NCBI RefSeq assembly: GCF_026157105.1
Contig: NZ_JANPVQ010000001.1
Span: 1,543,501 to 1,607,500, forward strand
Direction: 5' to 3'
Source: Sphingomicrobium marinum
GTDB taxonomy: Bacteria > Pseudomonadota > Alphaproteobacteria > Sphingomonadales > Sphingomonadaceae
Length of the DNA stretch: 64,000 nt
This document shows positions 26,588-35,274 of the stretch, one piece after another. The first letter of the stretch is position 1; each line of letters starts with the position of its first letter. Below the pieces are notes generated by a model, which was given only the letters and a program-made list of their open reading frames with translations, ran no database searches and was not told where the DNA came from. A program made the translations under genes and the position numbers.

Positions 26588-26800
26588 ATGTTGTCGCTTG
26601 CCGTAGTCTTGGGATTAGTTGGAACGACCCCCTCGCCTGCACCTGCTCCGACGCCGGAGACCAAGGTCGAAGTTGAACAGGCCGAGGTCAAATATCGTGA
26701 GGTCCGCAAATGCCGTCGTGAGAAGATTACCGGCGAGATGGCCGGGCGCAAAGTCTGCGTGACAAAACGCGTCCCGATCGAGGCCGAAACCAAGAAGTGA
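26588..26800 (+). CDS. small secreted protein with a cysteine pair
   Basis: A 70-residue protein of no named family. It begins with a short hydrophobic leader (LSLAVVLGLVG), a Pro/Thr/Ala stretch, and a charged mature part with two cysteines in REVRKCRREKITG and GRKVCVTKRV, 17 residues apart with a Gly between. The layout repeats that of the protein at 25927, so the two may be distant paralogues separated by the chorismate mutase gene. ATG at 26588. Export and disulfide formation are inference. Confidence 0.5.
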   Translation: MLSLAVVLGLVGTTPSPAPAPTPETKVEVEQAEVKYREVRKCRREKITGEMAGRKVCVTKRVPIEAETKK

Positions 26801-26803
26801 TGC

Positions 26804-26831
26804 TTGACGCGAGAGCGACGCTTCGCTAGTC
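26804..26831 (+). promoter_or_regulatory. probable sigma-70 promoter of rpsD
   Basis: TTGACG at 26804-26809 and CTAGTC at 26826-26831, with a 16-base spacer, sit 110 bases before the rpsD start. The same TTGACG hexamer appears in the rpsT promoter. The leader has room for S4 autoregulation, but no structure was established. Confidence 0.5.
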
Positions 26832-26940
26832 GGCGCATCGCAATTGATCCCACATGCCTGGTGAAGTGGTGATCGCGGTGGATGCAAGGTCCATCGGTGC
26901 GGTCCAGGTAATTGAAAACGAAGCAAATTGGAGAACGACA

Positions 26941-27555
26941 ATGTCGAAGCGCTCAAGCGCCAAGTATAAACTCGACCGCCGCATGGGTGAAAACGTCTTT
27001 GGACGTCCCAAGAGCCCGGTCAACCGCCGCGAATATGGTCCCGGCCAGCACGGCCAGCGCCGCAAGGGCAAGATGTCCGACTTCGGCCTGCAACTGCGCG
27101 CCAAGCAGAAGCTCAAGGGCTATTATGGCGACGTGACGGAAAAGCAGTTCCGCCGCACCTTCAAGGACGCCGCCAACATGAAGGGCGATACGGGCCAGAA
27201 CCTGATCGGCCTGCTCGAGCGCCGTCTCGACATGATCGTCTATCGCGCCAAGTTCGCGCCGACCATCTGGGCCGCGCGCCAGCTTGTCAGCCACGGTCAC
27301 ATCCGCGTCAACGACGTGAAGTGCAATGTCGCCAGCCGCCGCTGCGACGTGAACGACGTTATCTCGCTCGGCCCCAAGGCCAAGGAAATGGCGCTGGTTC
27401 TCGAAGCGCAGAGCCTCGCCGAGCGCGACATCCCCGATTATGTCGTTCCCGATGGCAACGACAAGGTGAGCTTCACCCGCGTTCCGAGCCTCGACGAGGT
27501 GCCCTACCCCGTCCGCATGGAACCCAACCTGGTCGTCGAATTCTATTCGCGTTAA
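26941..27555 (+). CDS. rpsD: 30S ribosomal protein S4
   Basis: A primary 16S rRNA-binding protein that also contributes to decoding accuracy. The 204 residues have the S4 N-terminal domain ([37 protein letters not shown]) and the S4 RNA-binding domain ([30 protein letters not shown]). The tail [18 protein letters not shown] is typical. The ATG at 26941 follows GGAGAACGACA; an upstream in-frame extension has no similarity. As in other alphaproteobacteria it stands outside the main ribosomal operons. Confidence 0.97.
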   Translation: MSKRSSAKYKLDRRMGENVFGRPKSPVNRREYGPGQHGQRRKGKMSDFGLQLRAKQKLKGYYGDVTEKQFRRTFKDAANMKGDTGQNLIGLLERRLDMIVYRAKFAPTIWAARQLVSHGHIRVNDVKCNVASRRCDVNDVISLGPKAKEMALVLEAQSLAERDIPDYVVPDGNDKVSFTRVPSLDEVPYPVRMEPNLVVEFYSR

Positions 27556-27576
27556 TCGCGACTTTCACGACCTGAT

Positions 27577-27613
27577 GAAAAAAGGGCGGTGCCGATGCGG
27601 CGCCGCCCTTTTT
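27577..27613 (+). terminator. intrinsic terminator of rpsD
   Basis: AAAAAAGGGCGGTGCC pairs with GGCGCCGCCCTTTTT around GATGC. The A run before and T run after make it able to serve both rpsD and the convergent S9 peptidase gene. Confidence 0.9.
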
Positions 27614-27621
27614 CGTTGGCG

Positions 27622-29592
27622 TCAGCTGCCGATGGTTCGATCGAGCAGTTCGCCGATCTTGGTCAGCATCTCGATTCGCGCTGCGCTATCGTCCAGCTGA
27701 TGTTCGAGCTTGTCGAACCGTATCAGCTCGACCTGCTTGCCAGCGTCGGACAGCGCATCTTCCATGCGGATGCTGTGGTCCTTGTCGACATTGAGATCCA
27801 TGTCCCCATGGACCAGTAGGACGGGCGCCTTGATCTTCGATGCATTGTTGATCGGTGATCCGGTGCGCGCATTGGCGCCGCCACCCACCATGTCGCGTAC
27901 CAGCTTCGAATTGAACGACCGGCGCGCATCGCTGCGCAACTGAATGATATCGGTCACCGGCGCGATCGCGACCACCGCCTTGTACGTGTCAGGATCGAGC
28001 GCGGCCGATTGCAATGCCGCATAGCCGCCGTAAGACCAGCCGAGAATGGCGATCTTGCCGGGATCGGCGATCCCCGAACTCGCCAGATAATCGGCGGATG
28101 ACGCAATATCGGACATCGCCGTCTGCCAATCGCGAAAGGCGTTATCGCCTAGGAAATCGGCGCCATAACCCGACGAGCCGCGAAAATTGGGCTGGATCAC
28201 GGCATAGCCGCGCGCCGCCAGGAATTGCGGCAGCCAGTCAAAGCCCCAGCGATCACGCGAACTCGGTCCCCCATGCGGCAGCACGACTGCGGGACGTCCT
28301 GTCTGCGGGCCATCCGCGCTCATCGTGAGATAAGCCGGGATGCTGGTGCCGTCGGCGGCCTGGTACTCGATGGCCTTTACCGGAGCGAGATCGACACCTT
28401 CGAGCGGCGCGCGCGCTGCAAAGAGCGGGTCGAGCGTCTTGGCCTGCTTGTCGAACAGCCAGAAATAGCCAGGATCGGTGTCCGACGTGGCACGCACGAT
28501 AACCTTGTTGCCGTCGACCGTCGTCGAAGCATAGCCGATCATCGGATCACCCTCGATCGCCCGCGACAGCGCGCTCCTCAGCGACCTTACATCGTCGTCG
28601 AAATATACCGTGGTTGGCTCGTCATCCTCGTAGCTGTAGCCAACGACGCGCTGGCCGTTGTCGAGTCGCACGACGCCGTCGATATCGACGCGGTCATGCG
28701 CGGCGACCAGCTCGCGCTCGCTGCTGCCGTCCAACTTGCGGCGATAGAGCGCGTCGCGGCCATCGAGCGCTTCGAGATGATAGAGCATGTTGGTGTCGGC
28801 ATCGACCGCAAGCGGGAAAGGCCCCGAGTTGTCGGTGCTGTCATATGTCCCGAGGTCGAGCCACTTGTCCGAACCGGGCTCGCGATACTGCATCGAATAT
28901 TCGCCGGTCATCTGGCCGGCCCGTACCCGCCGCACGGCACGGATGCGCACATTGCCGCGACCGTCGGTGCGGTAGAAGGCGATATTTTCGGCGGGTCGCT
29001 CGATCGTACGTGCCTTCAGGCTGTCGACGTCGATACGCTCGACCGTCGTGCCGCTGGTATCGTCGGAGATGCGCGATCCGGTTCGGCCTGCCTCGGGTGC
29101 GTAGTGACGGGTCATCAGCACCTCGCCATCGAGGTCGGGCAGCCAATCCAGGATGCCGCCGTCGGACAGCCACACATATTGGGTCGAACTGCGTTGCCGC
29201 GCTCCAAGACCCTTGGGATCGGAACCGTCGGCTCCGATCGAGATCAAACGGGTGAACGGGATGATTTCGCCATTCCATTCCTCGACCCCGCCGAACTGGC
29301 AGATGAGCCGTTCTTCAGAAGCGAAATCGCACCAATAGAGCGACTCAGGATCGCCTTCGGACGAGAGGATCGCGCGCGCGGTGTTCGATGCGACGTCATA
29401 GACGTAGACGACGGTCGATGCGCCCTCGCCAGCGGACAGATAGACAATTCGCGAACCGGAGGGCGAGAGTTGCGCGCCCCACGCGCTCGATCGCTGCCCG
29501 AATTTCTCCGCCGCTTCCTTGAGCGGCATGGCTTGCGCCTGCGCCGTAGCCGCCGCAAACGCGGCGATCCCCGCCAACCAAAATGATTTCAT
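27622..29592 (-). CDS. S9 family (prolyl oligopeptidase-like) secreted peptidase
   Basis: A 656-residue serine peptidase of the alpha/beta-hydrolase S9 family, probably cleaving short peptides in the periplasm. Residues 1-22 form a signal peptide (LAGIAAFAAATAQAQA). About residues 30-380 form a TolB-like beta-propeller with repeated VYVYD-type strands. The C-terminal catalytic domain has Ser520 in GWSYGGYAAL, Asp599 in HGDMDLNV and His631 in KLEHQLDD. The ATG at 29592 was chosen over a TTG four codons upstream because GGGGGA lies just before it. It is divergent from aguA (107 bases). Confidence 0.9.
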   Translation of the reverse strand: MKSFWLAGIAAFAAATAQAQAMPLKEAAEKFGQRSSAWGAQLSPSGSRIVYLSAGEGASTVVYVYDVASNTARAILSSEGDPESLYWCDFASEERLICQFGGVEEWNGEIIPFTRLISIGADGSDPKGLGARQRSSTQYVWLSDGGILDWLPDLDGEVLMTRHYAPEAGRTGSRISDDTSGTTVERIDVDSLKARTIERPAENIAFYRTDGRGNVRIRAVRRVRAGQMTGEYSMQYREPGSDKWLDLGTYDSTDNSGPFPLAVDADTNMLYHLEALDGRDALYRRKLDGSSERELVAAHDRVDIDGVVRLDNGQRVVGYSYEDDEPTTVYFDDDVRSLRSALSRAIEGDPMIGYASTTVDGNKVIVRATSDTDPGYFWLFDKQAKTLDPLFAARAPLEGVDLAPVKAIEYQAADGTSIPAYLTMSADGPQTGRPAVVLPHGGPSSRDRWGFDWLPQFLAARGYAVIQPNFRGSSGYGADFLGDNAFRDWQTAMSDIASSADYLASSGIADPGKIAILGWSYGGYAALQSAALDPDTYKAVVAIAPVTDIIQLRSDARRSFNSKLVRDMVGGGANARTGSPINNASKIKAPVLLVHGDMDLNVDKDHSIRMEDALSDAGKQVELIRFDKLEHQLDDSAARIEMLTKIGELLDRTIGS

Positions 29593-29699
29593 GATGTCCC
29601 CCAAACGCTACTAACCTTCAGCACGAGGGCCAGCATGCCCATCGACCACGCGATTGCAATATGCTTGGCGGAAATCCCCGCCACTGGTAAGCGCGCGCC

Positions 29700-30665
29700 A
29701 TGACCAAGCCCCCACTTCCAGAATGGGCCCCGCACGCCGCGATGTGGATCGGTTTTCCGAGCCATGCGGACCTGTGGGAAGACGACCTTGCACCGGCACA
29801 AGAAGAAGTCGCCGCGCTCGCCGCTGCGCTGTGGCAGGACGGCAAGGGCGAGGAAATCCGGCTGGTCGCTGCAAACGAGGAGGCCGCGACCGAGGCGCAA
29901 CGCCTTGCCCCATTCGCCACCGTGATCGTCGAGCCCTTCGGCGATATCTGGCTGCGCGATACCGGGCCGATCATCGTGGATGGCCGCGCGCAGGGTTTCG
30001 GCTTCAACGGCTGGGGCGGAAAATATGCGCTGGAAGGCGATGATAGCATCGGGCAACGCCTCGCCGCATCTGCAGGCCTGAACTACAGCAAGGCTGACTG
30101 GATCCTCGAAGGCGGCGCGATCGATGGGGACGGCACGGGCACGTTCATCACGACCGAGGAATGCCTGCTCAACCCCAACCGCAATCCGGAACTGACCCGC
30201 GAAGATATCGAAGCCCGCCTGGCGAGCGATTTGGGCGGGCGCCGCATCGTCTGGCTCGGCAAGGGACTGCGCAACGATCACACCGACGGGCATGTCGACA
30301 ATCTCGCGCGCTTTGTCGGCGAAGGCCGCGTCGCGATTCCCATGCCTGATGGCGAGGATGATCCCAACGAACTGGTCTACGCCGATGCCGCCGAACGACT
30401 GCTCGACGCCGATCTGGACGTCACCGCCATACCGTCGCCCGGCAAGGTCGAACGCGGCGGCGACATCGTACCCGCCAGCTACATGAATTTTCTTATTGGC
30501 AATGCCGCGGTGGTCGTGCCGCTTTATGGCGCGCCCAACGATGACGCCGCGGTCGAAGCCATCGCCGACCTCTTCCCCGACCACCAGGTCATTGGCCTAC
30601 GCGCCGACCATATACTGACCGGTGGGGGAAGCTTTCACTGCATTTCGCAACAGGTGCCCGCATGA
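29700..30665 (+). CDS. aguA: agmatine deiminase
   Basis: Hydrolyses agmatine to N-carbamoylputrescine and ammonia. The 321 residues match the PAD-like fold of the family: PEWAPHAAMWIGFPSH at the start, DIWLRDTGPI, the ILEGGAIDGDGTGTF loop, and GLRNDHTDGHVDNLARF. The catalytic Cys314 lies in GGGSFHCISQQ. Its stop overlaps the aguB start by 4 bases (ATGA). Together the two genes form a complete agmatine-to-putrescine route. Confidence 0.94.
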   Translation: MTKPPLPEWAPHAAMWIGFPSHADLWEDDLAPAQEEVAALAAALWQDGKGEEIRLVAANEEAATEAQRLAPFATVIVEPFGDIWLRDTGPIIVDGRAQGFGFNGWGGKYALEGDDSIGQRLAASAGLNYSKADWILEGGAIDGDGTGTFITTEECLLNPNRNPELTREDIEARLASDLGGRRIVWLGKGLRNDHTDGHVDNLARFVGEGRVAIPMPDGEDDPNELVYADAAERLLDADLDVTAIPSPGKVERGGDIVPASYMNFLIGNAAVVVPLYGAPNDDAAVEAIADLFPDHQVIGLRADHILTGGGSFHCISQQVPA

Positions 30666-31513
30666 CCAAGATCACCGTCGCCGCTCTCCAGCTCGAACTG
30701 GGCGGCACCGCTACCGAAAACATCGCGCATGTCGTCGACCTCGTGAAGGAAGCCGCGGACAAAGGCGCCAAGGTCGTGCTGCCGCCCGAACTCTTCGAAG
30801 GCCCCTATTTCTGCCGCGTCGAGGATGAGGACTGGTTCAGCGCTGCGCGTGCACCGCATGAGCACCCGTCGGTGATCGCCATGCAGGAACTGGCCGAGCG
30901 CCTGGGTATCTGGATCCCCACCAGCTTCTTCGAAGCCGATGGCCCGCATCATTACAATTCGCTCGCGATGATCGGACCTGACGGCAAGGTCGCTGGCGTT
31001 TATCGCAAGAGCCACATTCCGGACGGGCCCGGTTATGAGGAAAAATTCTATTTCCGCCCCGGCAATACCGGCTTCAAGGTCTGGCCAGGTCCTGAATGCT
31101 CGACGCTTGGCGTGGGGATTTGCTGGGACCAATGGTATCCCGAAACCGCGCGCGCGATGATGCTGATGGGCGCCGATGTGCTGTTCTACCCGACCGCGAT
31201 CGGCACCGAACCGCACGATCCCGAGCTCGACACCAGCCGGCTATGGCGCCGCGCGATGATCGGGCATGCCGTATCGAACGTCGTTCCGGTCGTTGCCGCC
31301 AACCGCATCGGCACCGAAAGCGGCCAGCGTTTTTACGGCCACAGCTTTATCTGCGACGAGCGCGGCGACCTGCTTGCCGAATTCGGAGCAAAGGAAACGG
31401 GCGTGCTGGTGGCCGAACTCGACCTGGCAGCCGCCAAGAAACACCGCGCCGCCTTCGGCTTCTTCCGCGACCGCCGCCCCGAGCTTTACGGACGACTGAC
31501 GCAAGACATCTAA
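30662..31513 (+). CDS. aguB: N-carbamoylputrescine amidase
   Basis: A nitrilase-superfamily amidase giving putrescine, CO2 and ammonia. The 283 residues contain the Glu-Lys-Cys triad: Glu43 in VLPPELFEGPYF, Lys in YRKSHIPDGPGY, and Cys in GVGICWDQWYPE. The ending AFGFFRDRRPELYG is characteristic of AguB. The TAA at 31511-31513 is interlocked with the TAG of the convergent glycosylase gene (CTAA). Putrescine made here could serve as the starting point for spermidine-type polyamines; no further polyamine gene is in the window. Confidence 0.95.
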   Translation: MTKITVAALQLELGGTATENIAHVVDLVKEAADKGAKVVLPPELFEGPYFCRVEDEDWFSAARAPHEHPSVIAMQELAERLGIWIPTSFFEADGPHHYNSLAMIGPDGKVAGVYRKSHIPDGPGYEEKFYFRPGNTGFKVWPGPECSTLGVGICWDQWYPETARAMMLMGADVLFYPTAIGTEPHDPELDTSRLWRRAMIGHAVSNVVPVVAANRIGTESGQRFYGHSFICDERGDLLAEFGAKETGVLVAELDLAAAKKHRAAFGFFRDRRPELYGRLTQDI

Positions 31514-32682
31514 AGCTCTTTTCGCATATAGACGCTGTCGACCGGCTTGCCGTCGTAGAGCATGGCGTTCTTCTTGTAGCCCGATTGCGCGAACCCCAGC
31601 TTCTCGAACAAGCGCACCGATGCTTTATTTGCTGGGTCGATATCCGCCACCAGATAGGGAAAACTCCGCTCGCGGAGATACGCAATGATGGCGCTCATCG
31701 CTTCGAAGCCGATCCCCTGCCCCCATTGATCGCGCCGCACGAGCACGCCCAGTTCGGGAAGTTTGAAGGGCCCGACCTTGCCGAGAACCTCGCCATCCTT
31801 TTCGATGATATAATCGGCGCGGGCCATGCCTGATCCTTCGATCATCGACTGCAGCCAGTCGCGGCTTTCCTTCAGCGTCTTGTGCGGCGGCGTCGACCAA
31901 TGCGCCATCGTTTCGGCGTCGGTGAAAATGGCGTGCAACTGGTCTAGGTCGTCGGGGCGCGCCTTGCGCAGCACCAGCCGGTCGGTCCGGATTTCGTCCG
32001 CCTCTTCCCCTTCGAGCGGATGTGCAGCGGCGCGCTGCACCGCGTTGGCGAACATCTCGTCGGTCAGGCGGCCCGTATTCTGGTTGTAACGGCTGCAGTG
32101 ATAGCTATCGACGAGGCGAAGCCCGTTTGGCGTGAGATGTTCGGCCTCGTGCGCGAACTTGTTCTGCGCCAGCGTCATGCCCAACGCACGGCACGCGGCA
32201 TCGTGCGCAATCTTGCCCAAAGCCAGGATCGACCGGACGTTGGGCAGGCTGGCCAATTGTTCTTCGAAGAAGGTTCGGCAGGTCTGGATCTCGCTGCCTG
32301 TCGGCTTGTTTTCGGGAGGAAGGCATTTGACAGCATTGATGATGATAGCCCCTTTGAGCTGCAATCCATCATCGATGCGCGCGTCGTAATTGCCCGTCGA
32401 CAGCCCGAACCGCCGCAAGGTGTCGAACAGAAGGTCGCCGGCGGCATCGCCGGTGAAGGGCCGCCCCGTACGGTTGGCGCCATGCTTGCCGGGCGCCAGC
32501 CCGACGATCGCGACATGCGCATCGGGATCGCCGAAGGCCGGCACCGGTGCATTATACCAGTCCGGGTACTCGGCGCGGCAGGCCATGCGAAAGTCGACCA
32601 ACCGCGGGCACAGCGGGCAATTTCGCGGCGGCTCGCTATTGGGTAGCGGCGACAAATCGGCGGGACTGGTATCGTTCATCAA
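31510..32682 (-). CDS. uracil-DNA glycosylase (UdgB family) fused to a GNAT acetyltransferase
   Basis: A single 390-residue reading frame with two domains. Residues 1-221 form a family 5 (UdgB) uracil-DNA glycosylase: iron-sulfur cysteines Cys22, Cys25, Cys120 and Cys135, the motif GLAPGKHGANRTGRPFTGD, and SYHCSRYNQNTGRLT near its end. Residues about 230-390 form a RimJ/RimL-type GNAT N-acetyltransferase (IRTDRLVLRKARPDDLDQLH, then the acetyl-CoA loop RDQWGQGIGFEAM, and ANKASVRLFEKLGF). The linker is a short acidic stretch. The junction reads ATCCGG where a stand-alone GNAT gene would start with ATG, so the fusion is real in this sequence unless a base error hides a start and stop. Confidence 0.85.
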   Translation of the reverse strand: MMNDTSPADLSPLPNSEPPRNCPLCPRLVDFRMACRAEYPDWYNAPVPAFGDPDAHVAIVGLAPGKHGANRTGRPFTGDAAGDLLFDTLRRFGLSTGNYDARIDDGLQLKGAIIINAVKCLPPENKPTGSEIQTCRTFFEEQLASLPNVRSILALGKIAHDAACRALGMTLAQNKFAHEAEHLTPNGLRLVDSYHCSRYNQNTGRLTDEMFANAVQRAAAHPLEGEEADEIRTDRLVLRKARPDDLDQLHAIFTDAETMAHWSTPPHKTLKESRDWLQSMIEGSGMARADYIIEKDGEVLGKVGPFKLPELGVLVRRDQWGQGIGFEAMSAIIAYLRERSFPYLVADIDPANKASVRLFEKLGFAQSGYKKNAMLYDGKPVDSVYMRKEL

Positions 32683-32702
32683 TCCCGACTAGGCGAGGCG
32701 GC

Positions 32703-33200
32703 ATGGAAGAGGCAACGCCCCATCTCTATGCGATTGGCATCGGGTCCAATCGCCCGCATCATCGCCATGGCCGGCCTGCGGGCGTCGTCGAGGCCGCGAT
32801 CGCCGCGCTCGAAAAGCATTTCCTGCTGTTCGACGCCTCTTCGATCGTCCTCAATCCCGCCATGGGCGTTGCCGGGCGCGACTTTGCCAATGCCGTTGCG
32901 ATAGTCGAAGCCGAGCTGTCTCCGGAGCCCATGCTGGTGGCCCTCAAGGCGCTGGAACGCGACTTCGGTCGCCGCGGTGGCAAGCGCTGGGGCACGCGCG
33001 TGCTCGATCTCGACATCCTGGCGTGGAACGGCGGTGATTATGCCAGCCGGTCGTTGGTGATCCCCCACCCCGGTCTCGACCAGCGCCGTTTCGCGCTCGG
33101 CCCGCTTGCCCAGATCGCGCCCGACTGGCGGCCCAGCGGCAATCTGACCTTTCGTCACAAGGCATTTCGCCTCGGCCGCGCAAAGAAGGTTGAAAGCTGA
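32703..33200 (+). CDS. folK: 2-amino-4-hydroxy-6-hydroxymethyldihydropteridine pyrophosphokinase
   Basis: Transfers pyrophosphate from ATP to 6-hydroxymethyl-dihydropterin in folate synthesis. The 165 residues match HPPK: AIGIGSNRPHH at the start, LNPAMGVAGRDFANAVAIVE, the ERDFGRRGGKRWGTRVLDLDIL signature with its two metal-binding Asp, and the SLVIPHPGLDQRRFALGPL loop. The N-terminus is a little shorter and the substrate loop slightly different from E. coli, as in other sphingomonads. It stands alone before tRNA-Lys. Confidence 0.92.
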   Translation: MEEATPHLYAIGIGSNRPHHRHGRPAGVVEAAIAALEKHFLLFDASSIVLNPAMGVAGRDFANAVAIVEAELSPEPMLVALKALERDFGRRGGKRWGTRVLDLDILAWNGGDYASRSLVIPHPGLDQRRFALGPLAQIAPDWRPSGNLTFRHKAFRLGRAKKVES

Positions 33201-33233
33201 GGCCACCCCCGCTAGGCAGCCCCCACGCTGGTT

Positions 33234-33309
33234 GGGCCGTTAGCTCAGTCGGTAGAGCAACTGACTTTTAATCAGTAGGTCGCAGGTTCGACCCCTGCAC
33301 GGCTCACCA
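33234..33309 (+). tRNA. tRNA-Lys (anticodon UUU)
   Basis: A 76-base cloverleaf with acceptor GGGCCGT pairing ACGGCTC, D arm GCTC/GAGC, and anticodon stem CTGA/TCAG with loop CTTTTAA giving anticodon TTT. The T arm is GCAGG/CCTGC around TTCGACC, and an encoded CCA forms the 3' end. Confidence 0.97.
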
Positions 33310-33340
33310 GCGTATTTTCCAAGAAATCCGGCTCCGATGG

Positions 33341-34363
33341 CTAGCTTCCGCCTAGTCGCCCCCGCGGCGTGCCTTGCCGCGTGACGCTGCCGATGCCCCA
33401 ATAATCGCGCGGCTGCAGGGCATCGCCCTGCCGTGCAGTGAAGCGAGCTTCGCGGCGGCGAAAATCGATCGTCATCGTGCCGAAACTGCGCAGCACGTCC
33501 ATACCCAGGATAATCGCTGGGCGATCGCTGAACCCCAGCCGATCGAATGGTTCGGCCTCTGCGAAAGCGACCGGCAGCGTATCGAAGTTCATCGACCCGA
33601 TGCGCACGTCCTTCATTTCGCCGTATCGGATCTGGACGAGATCTCCGGTAACGGTCAGCATCTGGAGATTGAGAAATTCGGACAGTTCTTCGGCGCCCAG
33701 GCGCCGCGCCAGCGCGGCATTGCCGATGGTGATCGAGCTACCGGTGTCGAGAATGACGTCGATTCGCTTGGATCCCAGCATGGCCTCGCTGACTACCAAT
33801 CGGCCTTTGCGCTCTCTCAGGTCTACCGAAATCGTGCCGCGTCGTTCGCGCTTGGATCGGTATGGACTCGGCCGCATCTGCATTTCGCCATTTTCGAAAT
33901 CGAAGGTCACCAGTTGCAGCGCCAGCTGGTCGATGCCGATCAGCCCATCGCTGCCCAGCGCGCCGCGGCTGAGCGTCAGCGCACTGACGTCTTCGATCTC
34001 CTGATCGCTGAACGACATGCTGGCTACAGTCACCGCCGGGATCACCCGTTCGCCGCCAAAGCTCACGACGCGCCGTGCCGGGGCCTGCTCCAACGCCAGC
34101 TCTTGCGCCAATTCGACCGAGATAGCGCTATGTTCAGCGCCAGTATCGACAAGAAAACGAAGTTCCTCTTCGACCCCGCCAACCTTGACGGGGATCGTCA
34201 TCCGGTCCTGCGGATCGCGTTCGAACAGGACGAGCAGGGTATCGTCACCCGCGCCCGCACCCGTGGCTTGCGGCGGCGGCGTGGGCGCCGTCATTTCGTT
34301 GCCGTTCGACGCTTCGGCGGCAGCGATGGCCAGCAGTGAGACAAGGGTTAGTTTGCCGATCAT
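33341..34363 (-). CDS. retropepsin-like aspartic protease with two DTG motifs
   Basis: A 340-residue secreted protein with a signal peptide (LTLVSLLAIAAAEA) and a Pro/Ala/Gly linker. Two aspartyl-protease units of the bacterial gag-asp type follow. Each has its own catalytic motif and downstream hydrophobic-hydrophobic-Gly element: LVDTGAEHS with GLIGIDQL, and ILDTGSSIT with AIILGMDVL. Retropepsins normally dimerise to bring two DTG motifs together, so this chain could form the active site within one molecule (inference). The ATG at 34363 follows AAGGAGAGG; longer frames lack a signal peptide. Substrate unknown. Confidence 0.8.
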   Translation of the reverse strand: MIGKLTLVSLLAIAAAEASNGNEMTAPTPPPQATGAGAGDDTLLVLFERDPQDRMTIPVKVGGVEEELRFLVDTGAEHSAISVELAQELALEQAPARRVVSFGGERVIPAVTVASMSFSDQEIEDVSALTLSRGALGSDGLIGIDQLALQLVTFDFENGEMQMRPSPYRSKRERRGTISVDLRERKGRLVVSEAMLGSKRIDVILDTGSSITIGNAALARRLGAEELSEFLNLQMLTVTGDLVQIRYGEMKDVRIGSMNFDTLPVAFAEAEPFDRLGFSDRPAIILGMDVLRSFGTMTIDFRRREARFTARQGDALQPRDYWGIGSVTRQGTPRGRLGGS

Positions 34364-34581
34364 ACACCCTCTCCTTACACCATGACTGTACGCGCCTCCG
34401 GACAATTTTACCAATTTCGCCAATCAGTTGCGCGCTTTCGTGCGGTTGAAATGTCCGATCAGGAGGTAAGCTGATCAAAGAAGGTGCGATTTAGCGGTCA
34501 ACATCAACTCCTTGGTAACCCCATCTTGATAGCCCTTTTCCTGCCGAATGAACCCAATGGGTCGATGAAAAGGAACTGGCG

Positions 34582-35229
34582 TTGGACAAAGGTCCGGTTG
34601 AAACGACGTTATATTCGCTGCGGGACGAAGCACCCGACGTGAGCCAGGGCGAAGATCGCCGCGATGGCAAACGACATATGACGCTGTTTCGCGTCGGTGC
34701 CATCGTGCTCGCCGACCAGCGCGAGCTCTGCCTCATCAAGAATATCTCCGCCGGTGGGATGATGGTGCGCGTCTATTGCGACGTTGCTCCCGAAACCCCG
34801 ATCCGGATCGAGCTCAAGTGCGGCGAACCGATTTCGGGCAGTGTCACTTGGGTCAACGGCAACAATTGCGGGATCACCTTCGATGCGCCGATCGACGTGC
34901 TCGATATCCTGGCCACCAACGAACACGGTCCCCGTCCGCGCATGCCGCGGATTGAAATCGAATGCCCCGTCACGCTGTATGACGAGGGCCATCGCATAGA
35001 AGTGCGCGCGCTCGACATCAGTCAGGGCGGGATCAAAGTCGAAAGCGATGCTTCGCTGCATTGCGATGCCGATATCGCGGTCGCCCTGCCCGGAATGGCG
35101 CCATTGGCGGGTGTCGTGAAGTGGGCCTCCGAGGACTGCGCCGGCATCACTTTCAATCGGCTGGTCCCCCTCGCCACGCTAATCGGGTGGCTGCAGGAAC
35201 GTCGCGACGGACTGCGCAAGGCTAGTTAG
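34582..35229 (+). CDS. protein with two PilZ domains
   Basis: A 215-residue protein with two PilZ (cyclic di-GMP receptor) domains in tandem. The first (about residues 24-110) has an RDGKR (RxxxR) motif and NISAGG (the D/NxSxxG motif). The second (about 118-205) has DISQGG, but the Arg positions before it (PRPRMPRIE) do not give the RxxxR spacing, so only the first may bind the nucleotide. No signal peptide or membrane segment. Start is TTG at 34582, with AAAAGGAA a few bases before. The 218 bases to the divergent protease gene hold no other gene. Likely target of c-di-GMP signalling; partner unknown. Confidence 0.82.
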   Translation: MDKGPVETTLYSLRDEAPDVSQGEDRRDGKRHMTLFRVGAIVLADQRELCLIKNISAGGMMVRVYCDVAPETPIRIELKCGEPISGSVTWVNGNNCGITFDAPIDVLDILATNEHGPRPRMPRIEIECPVTLYDEGHRIEVRALDISQGGIKVESDASLHCDADIAVALPGMAPLAGVVKWASEDCAGITFNRLVPLATLIGWLQERRDGLRKAS

Positions 35230-35274
35230 GCCGCGACGCAATCCTTTCGTATTGCAAATAGTTTGTTGCGGCGA

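Noticed and set aside
28225-29586. 453-codon plus-strand open frame antisense to the S9 peptidase
   Set aside because: No signal peptide or domain; the opposite strand has an intact catalytic triad and signal peptide.
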